From Zanthoxylum bungeanum (taxonomy: Eukaryota; Streptophyta; Magnoliopsida; Sapindales; Rutaceae), in assembly GCA_019454045.1 (NCBI GenBank), contig SKCR01017726.1, positions 107,370 through 171,369 on the forward strand: DNA of 64,000 nt. The letters run 5' to 3'. Shown in pieces: positions 23,760 to 36,305 of the stretch. The translations under genes and the position numbers were made by a program. The notes under the pieces were generated by a model. It was given only the letters and a program-made list of their open reading frames with translations. It was not told where the DNA came from and made no database searches. Position 1 is the stretch's first letter, and every line of letters starts with the position of its first letter.

Positions 23760-24851
23760 TCATCCTAACTTGAATTTTATCCAAGATGAGCACTCTTCCA
23801 ATGACATGTTCAAGAACAAGTCTTTCCTTGTTTTAGTACTAAGCAATTCACCCGCCCTGTAACGAGTATTCTCATCCAAATTTGGTATCTCTTTTATGGC
23901 ATCCCAAATATCCCTCTTTTTTTCTCTTTCTTTTTCTCTTTTCTCCATTAGATGAGATATTTTTTCAAAATTGGCAGAAATAGTCTCAATGCCTATAAAA
24001 AGATTTTCTAGAACTTTGGCTTGATTGTTGGTCCCAACTAAGCTAGAACTCACTTCATATTCAGATCTATTTCGCTTATTGCGGCTTGGTTTTTCCGTGG
24101 GATCCGAACCTAAAGGGGAATAAGATGGTGGACTACATTGGCTGGGTGATGGAGGCTGGTAGGATGGTTCATAGTGATTTGGTGCCATGAACGCATCAAT
24201 GTTAGGATTATATGAAAAGTCTTCCATCCCGAAGTCTCTATTTTCTTTCCCATAAGTTGTTGCATCAGTATCATCAACACCCAATGCAATGGAGCCATTC
24301 CCAGTAGTAGTTCCACCCCCAACAACAATCTTCAAATCCTCATAATCAACTACACTCTTTTCTCGAAGTTTATTGTGACTTGGGTGTGACTGGAAAATAA
24401 CAAATTATTCACAGTTAATATATTATAAATAACAAAATGCACTAAACTAGTAAGCTATTAATATATTTAAAATATTATGAACTAAACTCACCTTCAAGTA
24501 ATCTTTCCATAATTCATCACTAGCAGTGAACGTCTCTGTAATTGGGTCCCACCCAAAACCAGAGTTGTTACGCATAAGCATACACATCTTATTATATTGC
24601 TTCTTAAACCACTTCATTCAGCTCAGGTAATGATTATATGTTTTTGGGAACCTAATTTTAGCATTAAGACGAGGAAGTATAACTCTTTCTACATTTTGCT
24701 TGCTAAGTGACCCATTAGCATCACGTAATCCCCTATTGACAGCATCCACCAAGAGGTGTAACAACTCATTCGTATCATCAATGGTACAAGATTCATAGTT
24801 CTCTTTCTCTTTGCCTTTTCCTTTGTTATTTCCTTGCTCTGAATCCCCCAT
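23760..24851 (-). pseudogene. PIF/Harbinger ORF1, Myb/SANT-like DNA-binding protein
   Basis: Two exons in phase: 24851-24492 (120 codons) and 24389-23760 (209 codons plus stop). The intron has GTGAGT at the donor and TTTTCCAG at the acceptor. Exon 1 carries the Myb/SANT-like domain (PKTYNHYLS, KWFKKQYNKMC, GWDPITETFTASDELW). Exon 2 has a P/S/Y-rich linker, a basic patch (SRNKRNRSEYE) and a C-terminal helical segment (EKREKEREKKRDIWDAI). In this superfamily ORF1 works with the transposase, binding DNA and aiding nuclear import. One in-frame TGA at 24618-24620 interrupts exon 1; otherwise the frame is open. A methionine follows the stop directly. Confidence 0.85.
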
Positions 24852-26479
24852 TTAAATTACTTCTACAACACATAGACATGTATATTATAGTTACTCATCA
24901 AATTACTAAAATCCAAATAGATTAATAAATTTAACAAGTGTTTCCCAACTAAAATATTTATAATAATAAAAAAAAAACATATAAATTCATATTGAACTTA
25001 TTTGCATAATTTAAACATGTTAGTAAGACTTTTATATAATAAATTAAGTACTCCATTTTTTTTTTTATATTATTTATACATTCTGTTATTTTTATTAAAC
25101 TACCATCGAATTGTTTAATATTTATTGGTTATCTTAATTTATTCCCTATTATGTCTAATTTTTCTGAATCTTCTATTTTATTCCAGTGGTCATTTCTCGC
25201 ATTCATTACAGTTTGTATTGGAGCCTTAGATATTATTAATCCCACATGTCCAATAATCATCACTTCCTAAAAATTCAATTTTTATTTTAGATAATACTAT
25301 TTTGGTAGTCCTGGATTTAAAATTTTTATGAACTTCCAAAAATTAGAAAAAATAAAAATAACTTGTAACATAGATCACTTAGAAAATCAATATAAACATA
25401 TTCTACTAGTAATAGTCAACAAAATTTTATAGTAGACTTACTAATTAATTTACGACAGAACTAAGAAATTGCTATAAATAGTATTAAATTAAAAAATTTA
25501 TAATTTAGCAACACCTTTTTGAAAACAGTAACATTAAGAAATAATTTTAGAATTTTATAAAAGAACTTTTATTAGATTTTACCAGTTAAATTAAAAGATT
25601 CTCTAGTAAGAAATGAATTTTAGAATTTGAAAAGTTGATTAAAAAAAAATCCTAAATCTGTAGAGATAGAAATAAGAGAACTTGTAGAAACCCTTAGAAA
25701 AGAAGTATATATAATTTTAATTTTAATTTTTTTTAAAAAAAAACCTTCATTTTTTATACTGTGAGAGAGTAATCGTTCCGATATAAATATATACTATATA
25801 TATTCCATCTTCTGTTAATATATGTGAATATTACTTTGACTCATGTTATACTACTTCTAAAGCCATTTTGTAGATTATGGTGGGTTAAGCAAGTACTTTA
25901 CAGAAACAACAGCTTTTTTAAGGTTGAAAAATCAAACTGGAAGTTTTTATTAATCTTTAAAATCGGATTCACATTGAGATTACTTTGAGATTCAATAAAG
26001 GACACAACAACAGCGAAAAAGACACAACAATCAAATATTTCAGGAATAAACCTAGATCATCAATCTATCTATTTTTCATTCACAAATAAAAATCGATCCA
26101 CACATAATAAATATTTGGAACACAGAAGTACCTTGTTCACGAAGAGTTCACAAGTCTGTTTTTCTTCTCTTCTCTAGCCTAAAAAAAAATCTCATGTCAA
26201 AAGTCTGATGGGTTAGGGTGAGATTTTTTTATAGGATTTGATATTTATACATTCTACTAAAAAGTCTCACACAATCCCACATATAAAATAATCATTCAAA
26301 ATCAACAAGTTTTTCAATACCATAAGACTTTTTATTATTTGTTTAAAGTCTTGATTGAATACCACTGGATTTGGACACCCTATTTAAAAAGTCCTAAAAG
26401 TCTTAATGGAATACCACAAAATATTTTAGATTATTTAAAAGTCTTAATTGAATACCACAAGACCTATTTAACTTAAATA
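24852..26479 (-). other. Non-coding part of the PIF element
   Basis: AT-rich, with no recognisable frame. It would contain the promoter side of ORF1. The last 150 bp are built of variants of a subterminal word, AGTCTTAATTGAATACCAC, probably transposase binding sites by analogy with the family. Confidence 0.55.
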
Positions 26480-26511
26480 GTCTTTTAAAATCTCAATTGA
26501 ATACACCCCCC
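26480..26511 (-). repeat. Right terminal inverted repeat of the PIF element
   Basis: Complement of the left end, finishing CACCCCCC and followed directly by the target TTA. Confidence 0.93.
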
Positions 26512-26752
26512 TTAGAATCATCCAAAATTATATTTGACAATTTATGGACTAAAATGATCAATTTGTAAAGTTTTAGGGCAATTCGGTAATTACCAAGAAA
26601 TATGATTTCTTGTGTAATTTTTCAGAATTCGATAATTGGATAATTAAATAAATAAGTTTATTTGATTAATCCGAGAAAAATTTTGAAATCGGAAAATTTT
26701 GATTTTCCGCGTTTCCGCTGCGTTACCGATATTCCCCCTTAAAACCCCAACA
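26512..26752 (+). repeat. 5' LTR of D, second part
   Basis: Resumes after the PIF element, matches 33314-33553 and ends AACCCCAACA. Confidence 0.9.
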
Positions 26753-26755
26753 AAA

Positions 26756-26768
26756 TGGTATCAGAGCC
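26756..26768 (+). other. Primer-binding site of D (tRNA-iMet type)
   Basis: TGGTATCAGAGCC begins 3 bp after the LTR end. Confidence 0.9.
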
Positions 26769-29700
26769 AGTCTGATTCTGGACACCCCGATATGATTAGC
26801 CCTTTAAAATCTAATGTTTGTTCTTTTCTTTACTTGATACATGCATGCTTTCTTTTAATTTGATTAAATTTAAAGTGTATGACACTTTATGGAATATCCC
26901 CGCTTAATAAGGTTTTAAAGTAACTGGTATTTGGAATACTTGTTTCTTGGTCCGTCTTATCAATACGGTTTATAAATATTTTTCCGTGACTACATCTGAG
27001 ATTGTGCCTCTGCTTTGAGGGTGTAGCCGATAGAGATTTATTTATGCCGGATGTATATTAGATACTAGATAAATTCAAGCGAAAGCGGAATCCTGAACGT
27101 GCCCTAGCTGTCAGGGTTACGCAAGTAACTTGAGTTTATCATTGACGAGTTTAACCTTGGTACGTCTCCTTGTGGGCCTGCCTTAGCAGCGACAACGAGA
27201 AACGACCAGGACCAGAAACCCATGAGTCACTAGTGAGTGATTGACAATGAGTTGTCTACCTATGAATATACGTAGGCGAGACCGTGCCTCTGCTGTGAGT
27301 CGAATTATATTCATGGGGTCCTCTTCCCATTCTGGAATTCGATTTAATTATTGAAATCTCATTTTTCCGTTGGGGATTACGGTATTACGTAAAATAGTGG
27401 GAGGCACTGCTAAGTTTAAAAATTCCTTAACTTAGGCAGTGTGTATTATTATGGAAATAGCCACTTGTTTGTTTTCCTTAATCTATATTAGATAGAATTA
27501 AACTTTTAATTCACTACACACATATTTTGATATGTTATCTGACTTGACTCTTGCTTGCAGTTATTCTAGAATAGGTTCTAGATACTACTAGACTAGGATA
27601 TTATTAGATTGGTCCAAACCATCGGGAACTATTGTTCCGATTTTCTTCAAAAAATAAAGATGGTTAATGACTTAGTTTCTAAGTCATGATAGATAATCTA
27701 GATAGTTATCCATTTTAGGATATAATACTTTGGAGAGAATAGTTTCTTATGCAGTAAGAATTGACTTGAATTAGTTCATGTCTCGAGATTATTGACTGGC
27801 ATTAAGAAAGCCCCATTAGGTATTTGTTTATCTAGTAATGACGTTTCTTAGCTTTAATTACCTTTAGAGGCAATGTGTCTGACACAATTTGCTAATAAGT
27901 TATTTGCAATTGTTGTGAATAGTTGAATGCAAATAGTAAAGCTAAAGAAAGGAGATGCTATAGTTGTGTATAGAAAATATCAATTTTCACAATACTACAA
28001 CTATATCTATTGGATACCAGATCTCTCGTCTAGTTATTTAAAATATTAGTTAATGATTGTTTTGATATTTGATATCGGAACTTGCGACTATTGGATAATT
28101 ACTTGTTCTTTATAAACAATTGTTATATATTTTAAATATAACTAGTAATGTCATTGACATAGAGATAAACATTAAGAAAAATTATTCGGTAAAAGTAAAT
28201 AATTTAGAACGGTGCTTTGTGAGTTTAATCACTTAAGCATTAGATGTTTATTCCATATGGTAAATGATGGTTTGATATAAGATCACACCACATATCCTTA
28301 TCTATTTAATGAATATTGTATTCATGAAGGTGATTAAGATCTCATTTAACCAATGATTATCATTGGACCACCAGATTTATTTAACTGATACATTGGATGT
28401 ATGTATTTTAGTAAATTGTAATTGCTTAAGGTAGTTTTCTTTACTTCGTAACTTAGTTTATGAATTGTCATAACTTGGTTACGTGTTTCTAAAAGAACAC
28501 ATATTGAACGTCTTGAAATGATCAAGAACTTTCAATCTGTTCTGATGAAACGTAGATTGAACATTTTTGACTTTTACAAATATATTCAATCTAAAGTTTT
28601 TTAGAGAACTCTATCCTCAAAATTCATTACATGTCTTTGAACTGTTCAAAGATTTTTGATACGATCAAACATATGAATTTAAAGCAATTAGTTCTAAGAT
28701 TATTCAGTGAATATGATTCTTATTCAATATTATTCTTCCACGATTCCATCTTGATGGAATTGAGTAGTGGGAGCAGTTGAATCTTATATGATTTGATTCG
28801 TTTGATATTGAATGTTACTGAATTAGTTTCAATACTCTTGGGGTTATGCTCCAGTAACACTAGTTCATCTTTTTAATTTAGGTTCCATTAATTTCTACAG
28901 TTACATATATGATATGTATAGGTAGAAAATCCGAATCTTGAAAAGTTTGAGATTTGAATATTTCTTTTATATAATAGTTATATAATGGTAATTACTTACA
29001 CCTTGGAGGTATAAGTAAAAGTTTATCGTTTATTCTGTTTAATGAGATATTGTATTCTATTTAATAGAATATATTTCCTATGATCCTAAGTAATAAAATT
29101 GTTTTATTACTTGGTGTGTAACATCAGATGTTAATTATTGTAGAAAAGACTTGACTTATTGAAGTCAAATGTGAGAATGATAAATTATAATGGAACTACG
29201 TAATTAATAAGATGAAACAACCCTTATATATCTTCTATATAAGTTTAATAGGATATCAGAATCATTTACAAGTATTTGATACTTAATGATTCTGTTGTTT
29301 TCTTACCGAAGAAAATTATCCTATAACTTATACAGGAAGCGATATTTGATATCGATTCTGGAAGTTCACCATTGAACCATAGATCTAAGATTGTTCATAG
29401 CTTACTGTGATCAAGTTTTGAACTTGATTAAGCTTTCATTATGAATTAGTTCATGATATGTGCTAATTGTTTGCGCATCAAAAGCAGTGTGAGCTTATTA
29501 AAGGTTTGACCTTTATAGTATGACAGTGAGAAAAGTTATACTCAGCAATCTATTGTAGATTCTGAGAAAACTTGTCTCTAGTCACGCTAATTGAACAATT
29601 AAAGATATATTGGTTAATTTTGTTATTAAACTATACATTTTAGCTAAAGAATGCAAAATGGCGTTTTTGAATGACTTATTCAGATAAGAGATCAGTTGTG

Positions 29701-30930
29701 ATTTCTTCATTTGAAGAGTTCGTTCTGGAATGGCCCTAGAGTTTGTGTTCTGCTGAGATTGCAGTTTAGTGTGCTAGCTTATAGAGCCTATTGTAGACTC
29801 GGATAAGTCTTCCGAAAATCCGTGTTCTCTATTTTTGACATCAATCAGATTGTCTGATCTTGTCAAAGTAAAGAGAATACATATGTGATTGAAGGGTTAG
29901 TGGGAGCGTACAAATTACTTTCTAGTGTTATATATTCTAGCAACATTATCATTATTATAGTAATAATGAGATGTTTGTAAGGTAAAAGGTTTACCTAAGT
30001 CTTCTTTACTCCGTGAAAGCAGTGGGAGTAGTCTCTATTATATTTGATATAAAGTTTTATATAAGATATAAAACTAAGAGACTTGTGAGATACTCCTATT
30101 ATTCGTACATTAGATATGATCTAATAAAGGACATAACTAGGCTATCTGTATGACAGTTAGTATAACTGTTGGACATTTATTGTGTGTCTTATATAAGTAT
30201 TCATCTTTCGTAAATGATGATTCCTTTTTCGAAAGAGATATTGATTAGAATGTCTAATCAATCTTATGTATCATTTGATGATGACATAAAAATTTTTTAT
30301 GTGCAATTGTAGATATCGATTTAATCGTAATTGTTACGAGTTATTTTGATATCCTAAAGACCATAGGATGGATCTTGAAACACGTTCTTTGTGATCTTTG
30401 AGATATTAAGAACGAGTTTCTAATTCATGGAGAATACAGTCTACAACCATTAGGGTCATATTAGTTTTGAGACTAATTATGATGTTAGACAGTATACGTC
30501 ATAAAGAGTCACAAAAGATGTAGTGGGAGTGTCACGAAAGATTCTACTATTTAGTGGAATTAGATGCAACTTGTGAAGTATTGACTTATGAAGTTGCATA
30601 ATGACCTTATAAATTAGAAGTTTTATATTGGTGTTATGCTTGCGGTTGTCCGCATAGTATTTTGGATTTGATCCCTGAATACTTGGACAACTCAGTAGCT
30701 GTAGCACAATACTGGTGTAATGTCTGATTTATATTAATGTAAAATTTAGATTCTATAAAATATGAAAGATACTAGCTATGGGAAACGATTGGGTTTGTTT
30801 GACAAACTCATTATGTAATAGCGGACCTATTTCTTGTTGCCTACCTCTTAAGTGCTAGGTGAGCTTTTGAGAGCCATGAGTATACGATACACATTGAGAT
30901 GTGTATATGATACCGTGGATTGGCACTAGA
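26769..30930 (+). pseudogene. Decayed internal region of D
   Basis: 4.2 kb without any frame over about 76 codons. Copia origin is supported near 29652-29680, where CKMAFLNDLF can be read, a mutated form of the RT motif VKTAFLNG. It is also supported by a 'GTGGGAGGCA' word near 27395, shared in position with A (3163). Several AGTGGGAG words follow. The order after the PBS is as expected for gag, then pol. All domains are too damaged to delimit. Confidence 0.65.
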
Positions 30931-30945
30931 GCAAGTGGGATAAAT
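30931..30945 (+). other. Polypurine tract of D
   Basis: GCAAGTGGGATAAAT lies directly before the 3' LTR, the same place and type as in A and B. Confidence 0.75.
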
Positions 30946-33553
30946 TATTGGGGTTGGTGCTCAGAGCGCCAATCCGGACCGTATTTATGTCCGATTCATG
31001 AATATGAACAATCCATTTTTCCATAATATTACTTATTTATGGTTGCACCTCTTGTTTTTATATACGTATTCGATCTGATTACGATTAGATTGAAACTAAA
31101 TGTTGTTTAGTGATATGTATATATTAGACAAAGGCCCGATAATATATAATGCAATACACAGTTACAAAGTTAGTTTGTAATTGACATTGGGAAGTGTCAC
31201 TGCTAAATGTATATTATCAAATACTGTTCCTGGTCAAGATTCACTAACACGGGTCGATTATTCAAATCTGTTGAGACCAGTACATGTCGTATATCGAGAC
31301 TTGGTCCAATGGTTTATCCCAATGAACCATGAGTCTAGGGAGACTCATATAGACATGTACCTTATAATGGATAAACACTGAACGACTCACCGAAGATTCT
31401 TAATGGATGGTACACCAACGTCAATAAGAATTTTCTCGGGTTGAGTAGCATAGTTGTCCTTCGACTTGAGATACCACTGCGGATGTATGAGACATCCTCC
31501 AAACTTAGATGACAGTCACATCACCGATCTATTTAGATCAGACCTCCACATGTTCGTTAGGTGTGGACCGATCCTCAGGATATCCTGTGTGTATCAAGAT
31601 ATGATCCGTCAGTTCTGTGTACATGGCATAGGTAGTCCATATGTGATTGCAATCAGTTAAATCTATGGCCATAGTATACTTCGGAAGTGAGTTCCGAATG
31701 TTATTTATAGATTGCTAATAGAATCGTCGACGGGATAATACCTATAGAGATTTGACGTTTACATATATATCTCTGGGATTATCCGGATACCTGTGAAGGA
31801 GGGATTATACGTATGCAATGACCACGACCTGTATGATTCATCTAGTTTATCCGTGGTCGTCATAATTTACGGGTGGGTAAATTATTGACACGAAATTGGA
31901 TTTTGTGACAGATATATCTGAATCTAGAGTCTCACTAATGAAATATACTCGTAGAGCACTAGGGCGACTTTTATAAATAATGGTGATTATTTATAAATCA
32001 TTTAAACGTTAAACGAAAAATACATGCAAATGGGCCGAACCGTCATTTCCCAATTAATGTGTATTTGTATTTAATATATGATATTATTAAATACACATTA
32101 ATAAATTTTCAAACAAAGGTATTTGACATATATCATTTATATATGTATTTAAGATATTTAAAGTAAATATAATACATATATTTGAGATATTTGTATTTAA
32201 TTAATTATTTAATTGTTAAATAATTAATATAATTAAAATATAAATATCTTACCAAATGATATTTATGGGAAATGATTAACAAGTGTTTTTTGTTGACTTT
32301 TTCATTAAAAGAAAAGGTTATCAAAATGGTTTTGATAACTTAGATATTTGTTTTTAATTTGTTAAATAATTGAAATATCTTTTTTTTTATGGTATTTTCG
32401 GCCACACCCTTTATATATAAAGTGTTATATTTTTTTATGGTATTTTCAGCCACACCCTTTATATATAAGTTTAACCTAGTTCTAAGCCTCCAAAATAAGC
32501 ATAAGAAGTTAGAGAGAAAAAGTGAAGAACTTTGAAGAACACCAAAGAAAGCAAATGATTTAGTAAGTATTTCCACTTTGCTATTAGAGGGAAATTTGTT
32601 CCTTTTGTTCTAGGCTATAACATAGCTTGTTCTTAAGTTTTTATAATCCTTCTTGTTTATGTTTTGAGTGTTGGAAGTTTTGAACATGGGTGTTTGCATG
32701 TATGATAGTTAAAGAAAGCTTATAAGTTGTTATTAAGCATTCTTTTGGTCATTTGATGATCTAGTTGCCATTCTAGAGTTGTTGGGCCACTCATTGATGA
32801 CCTATAATTCTTCTAGAGTTATTTCAAAGTGGTGAGACTTGTTTGGTGTGGTAGAGACTTGATTGAAACATTGGATTTGTTTAATTTGGTTTAATTTGAT
32901 GAATTTGAAAAATTATGGTTTATACCTTTTTCCAAATTTGGGGTTTTTCATATATGTGTTGTGTAATGATGTATATATGATTTATATCAAGTTTTGTGAT
33001 GATTGGATTTCATCTTGACTTGTTTTGAACAAGATTGGACCAAAATACATAAATTGGAAACCTTAGGCCCTTCTCGGTAATTTTAGGTTTTTGTGGGATT
33101 TAAGTTGCAATTTGTATTCTCATGTATTGTACATGTTGGAAATAATTTTAGAACTGATTTGGAATCACCTAAAATTGTATTTGACAATTTGGGGACTAAA
33201 ATGAACAAAATGCAAACTATGGGACCTTTCGGCAATTTATAAGAAATTGTTGTTTAATGTTGCAAATCTGATTTTGATGTATTGGATATGTTGGAAATCA
33301 TTTTAGAAGTGATTTAGAATCATCCAAAACTGTATTTGACAATTTATGGACTAAAATGATAAATTTGTAAAGTTTTGGGGCAATTCGGTAATTACCAAGA
33401 AATATGATTTCTTGTGTAATTTTTCAGAATTTGATAATTGGATAATTAAATAAATAAGTTTATTTGTTTAATCCGAGAAAAATTTTGAAATCGGAAAATT
33501 TGATTTTCCGCGTTTCCGCTGCGTTACCGATATTCCTCTTTAAAACCCCAACA
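30946..33553 (+). repeat. 3' LTR of D
   Basis: Starts TATTGGGG (TG changed to TA) and ends AACCCCAACA. It lacks the PIF element, so it records the empty site. Compared with the 5' LTR it has two small gains: a duplication of a TATA-containing segment near 32390-32470, and about 50 bp near 32780-32815 bounded by repeats of TTCTAGAGTT. Confidence 0.9.
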
Positions 33554-36258
33554 ACATGATTAATTTTATGAAAAATTGATTAGATAATTTTTCCCCAAAA
33601 ATTTTGGCTTGGCCGAAAGTTGGACCCTCTGTAGCTCATGGTGATTTTGAAATTTTAGACCATTGGATGTGTTTAAAATGCATGAGTATATTGATTTTTG
33701 ATTTAATTGGATTGAAATCAAAATCGGATATAAAATGCCCAATATTGCCGTGACTTGTAGAGCATGGAATGAGGTTGATTTTGCTTCAATAATGTTGGAC
33801 ATGTATTGAAAATGATTAAGCATGATTAATTAATTGAATTGGTGTTTTGGAAATGTTAATTTAAATAATTAATTATGGCTATACACTTTAATTAAATAAA
33901 TTGTGATATTTGGAATATTGGAATTTAATTAATTAGGCTTAGATTTGGAATTGAGCTAAAATTGTTGTATTTGGGCCTTATGAACTTGGTTGGGTCAAGT
34001 TGGTTTAAGACAATTGGATTGGATCCAAATTAGGCCTAAAACCTTACCATTAAGTCTAAATATAATAAATGGGCCTTTAAATAATTAATTGGGCCTAATG
34101 GGCCAAAATTAATTTTATGGCAAATGGTGATTCCTTATTGGGCTTTGGTTGCCAAAGTCCATGCCTTAAGAAATTAATTGAAAGCCCATTGGACTTTAAT
34201 TAATTAACATTGGATGTTAATTGGGCATTTGAGACCCATTAAGATTAGATTTAGAATCTAAGTCGTAAAGGCACATTAAAAAATTGTAATTATTTAATTT
34301 GGAATTAATTAAGAATTAGTATTGAATACAAATTAAATTAGATTTAAAATTGTAGTTCGATATAATTTAAGAATACACACTTTGAGTACTTATTCTTAAA
34401 ACGAGTTGGACTCGCGCAAATCAAATCGTTGTTTGAACATTGGATGATCACTTAATTCAAAGATTAATTAATTGGATTAGATTGATTGAATACCATGCTT
34501 TGTGTGAATACATGGATGTATTGTATGAATAATGCATATCGGATGGATATTAGATGGGTGAGGGCAGTTTTGGAAATTATTGTAATAAATTTAGAATTTA
34601 TTAAATTGGACCTGCGTGTCCAACCTTTATCTCTTGACTCTTTGTAATTCTCTTCTCACCAATTCCCCTCAATGTAATGAGGTTTCTTTAGAAGTATTAT
34701 GTAATTGGGTAGAAGTATGAATAATGTTAGCGGGAGAGAGGAAATGGAGAGATTTGTTCTAGGAACAATTTGTTGTATATCCATCCGCAAATCATTATTA
34801 TTTTATTTCGCGCCTTATTATGCTTTTAGAATGCATGCTTAAGGGTGTATGATGAGACCTAATTAAAGATAATAAATTGGTTGCCAAATCGCAACAAAAA
34901 CCCTCATTTTATATTAAGCATTTTTCATTTCATTGAGTGATTCTCTCTCAAGATCCAAGATTGGCATTGGTTTGTTGGCCAAAGTCAAGACCTTTGTCCA
35001 TCGCGGATGTGTTTGAATCATGAAGGCTTTGTTCCATATCGTACGCCTTAGGCAAGTTGTGATTTGTGGCCAAAGTCAAGGTCACTTCTTGTTCATCGGC
35101 CTCGATTACGAAGCTTTCCCACTGCCAATGGGTCACGCTTAAATGGTTTCATTAAGCTTGTTGAGCAGAAGCCAAGGCTTAGTTGATTCAGAGGAAAAAG
35201 GTTAGGGAATATATCAGATATATTAGCATATATTGGATATATGTTTCAGATTTGGATGTCCACCTACTGGATCTAGGAATTGGATGTGATCCAATTGATC
35301 TTAGAGATCTACCTAGTTAAGTTTCATACAACTTGTTGGCCAAAGTCAAGGTTGTGTGTTATTTAACGGGATCCTAGCCCACTAGGAAACTAGGTTTCCC
35401 GAGTACTCCACAGAGGGTTAGAGGCTCGTCGAAAAATATTGGGAGACAAGTATTAAATTTGCAATTTCGTTTACATACTTGCCAATACGCGCTCATTTCA
35501 TTTTTCGTCATTATTATTTTTGAATATATTAGTTGGACTAATATTCAATTGTTATTTTAATTAAACAGTTGAACTGTATTCAAACTACTTCATTTATAGT
35601 TGATTATATAATTGGATTATAGTAATCAATATATTTTAATTTAACCAATCAATAATAGTTGATTATATAGTTAGACTATAGTAATCATTATATTCGATTG
35701 TACCCGAAATCGTTGATTGGATAGTTGGACTATTGGAATCAAGATAACTGAAAGATTAGCGTTTAAAACATAATCCTGGGTGAAAATGTCTTTAAGCGGC
35801 TTCAATTTTCATATTGGGAATAGAATCTCAGGATAGTCCTACGAGTTGAGAAGTTAATCTATTTGATAGAGCGACCTCTCGGGCCTAAGCCCGGAGTTGA
35901 GAAAACTCATCGTGATGAAAATTTTAGTGCTAAATCCTTTATGCTTGCCGTAAAGACTCCTTAATTTCTTCGTCAGAACTAAGGAATAGATCCTTATAGT
36001 ATGATATTGAAATTGAAGGATCTTGATAGATCTATTCTTAGATCTTAGAAGAACTGATTGCAAAAGAAAACTCTTGGAGAGTTAATGGCTATGCTCAATG
36101 AGACACAGCCAGAGCTTGCAAAAGGGCAAGAAGCATAAGGCATATCTTACTTCAACATCCCAGAAGGTCTAGGCTTGGCCGAAGACTTCTAGGGATGTGA
36201 AAAGGGGCAAAGGCAAAATCGTCACAGTCTTCTGGGAAGACAAATGACATATCCCAAG
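33554..36258 (+). pseudogene. Leader and dead gag region of B
   Basis: Continues the B leader after D and aligns with 1320-3510 of A. It carries 35760-36240, a 480-bp piece lost from A that probably encoded late gag. No frame survives. Short palindromes with TGG or TAG loops are frequent, as in A. Confidence 0.75.
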
Positions 36259-36263
36259 ATGTC

Positions 36264-36305
36264 TGCCTAAACTGTGGCAAACGGGGTCACTGGAAGCGTG
36301 ACTGC
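36264..36305 (+). pseudogene. gag zinc knuckle of B, motif intact
   Basis: CLNCGKRGHWKRDC fits C-x2-C-x4-H-x4-C exactly: C 36264, C 36273, H 36288, C 36303. It is the nucleocapsid knuckle of copia gag. The frame around it is broken, so it marks gag's end rather than a working protein. Confidence 0.88.

Larger units (their letters stand above)
22767..26511 (-). mobile_element. PIF/Harbinger DNA transposon (deleted transposase)
   Basis: Terminal inverted repeats of at least 30 bp begin GGGGGGTGTATTCAATTGAG and end with the complement. The target is TTA: TTT (22764-22766, one change) on the left and TTA (26512-26514) on the right. The empty site is preserved at 33311-33316 in the 3' LTR of D. 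The 3-bp TTA target and the two-gene layout (a Myb/SANT-like ORF1 plus a DDE transposase) are diagnostic. Subterminal motifs such as AAGTCTTAATTGAATACCAC recur at 26340-26470. Only the transposase C-terminus remains, so the copy needs transposase from elsewhere. Confidence 0.92.
20450..33553 (+). mobile_element. Copia LTR element D, nested in the leader of B
   Basis: The LTRs start TGTTGGGGTT and end AACCCCAACA, a perfect inverted pair at the element ends. The 5' LTR is 20450-22766 plus 26515-26752, split by a PIF/Harbinger element. The 3' LTR is 30946-33553. The iMet PBS at 26756 and a copia RT relic near 29652 identify the superfamily. The flanks are GCATG and ACATG, a target-site duplication with one mismatch. 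The 4.2-kb internal region has no usable frame. Confidence 0.9.

Noticed and set aside
22767..26511. hAT or CACTA element instead of PIF/Harbinger
   Set aside because: The target is 3-bp TTA, the ends are GGGGGG, and the genes are Myb/SANT-like plus LHNF-type DDE; hAT would give 8-bp targets and CACTA would start CACTA.
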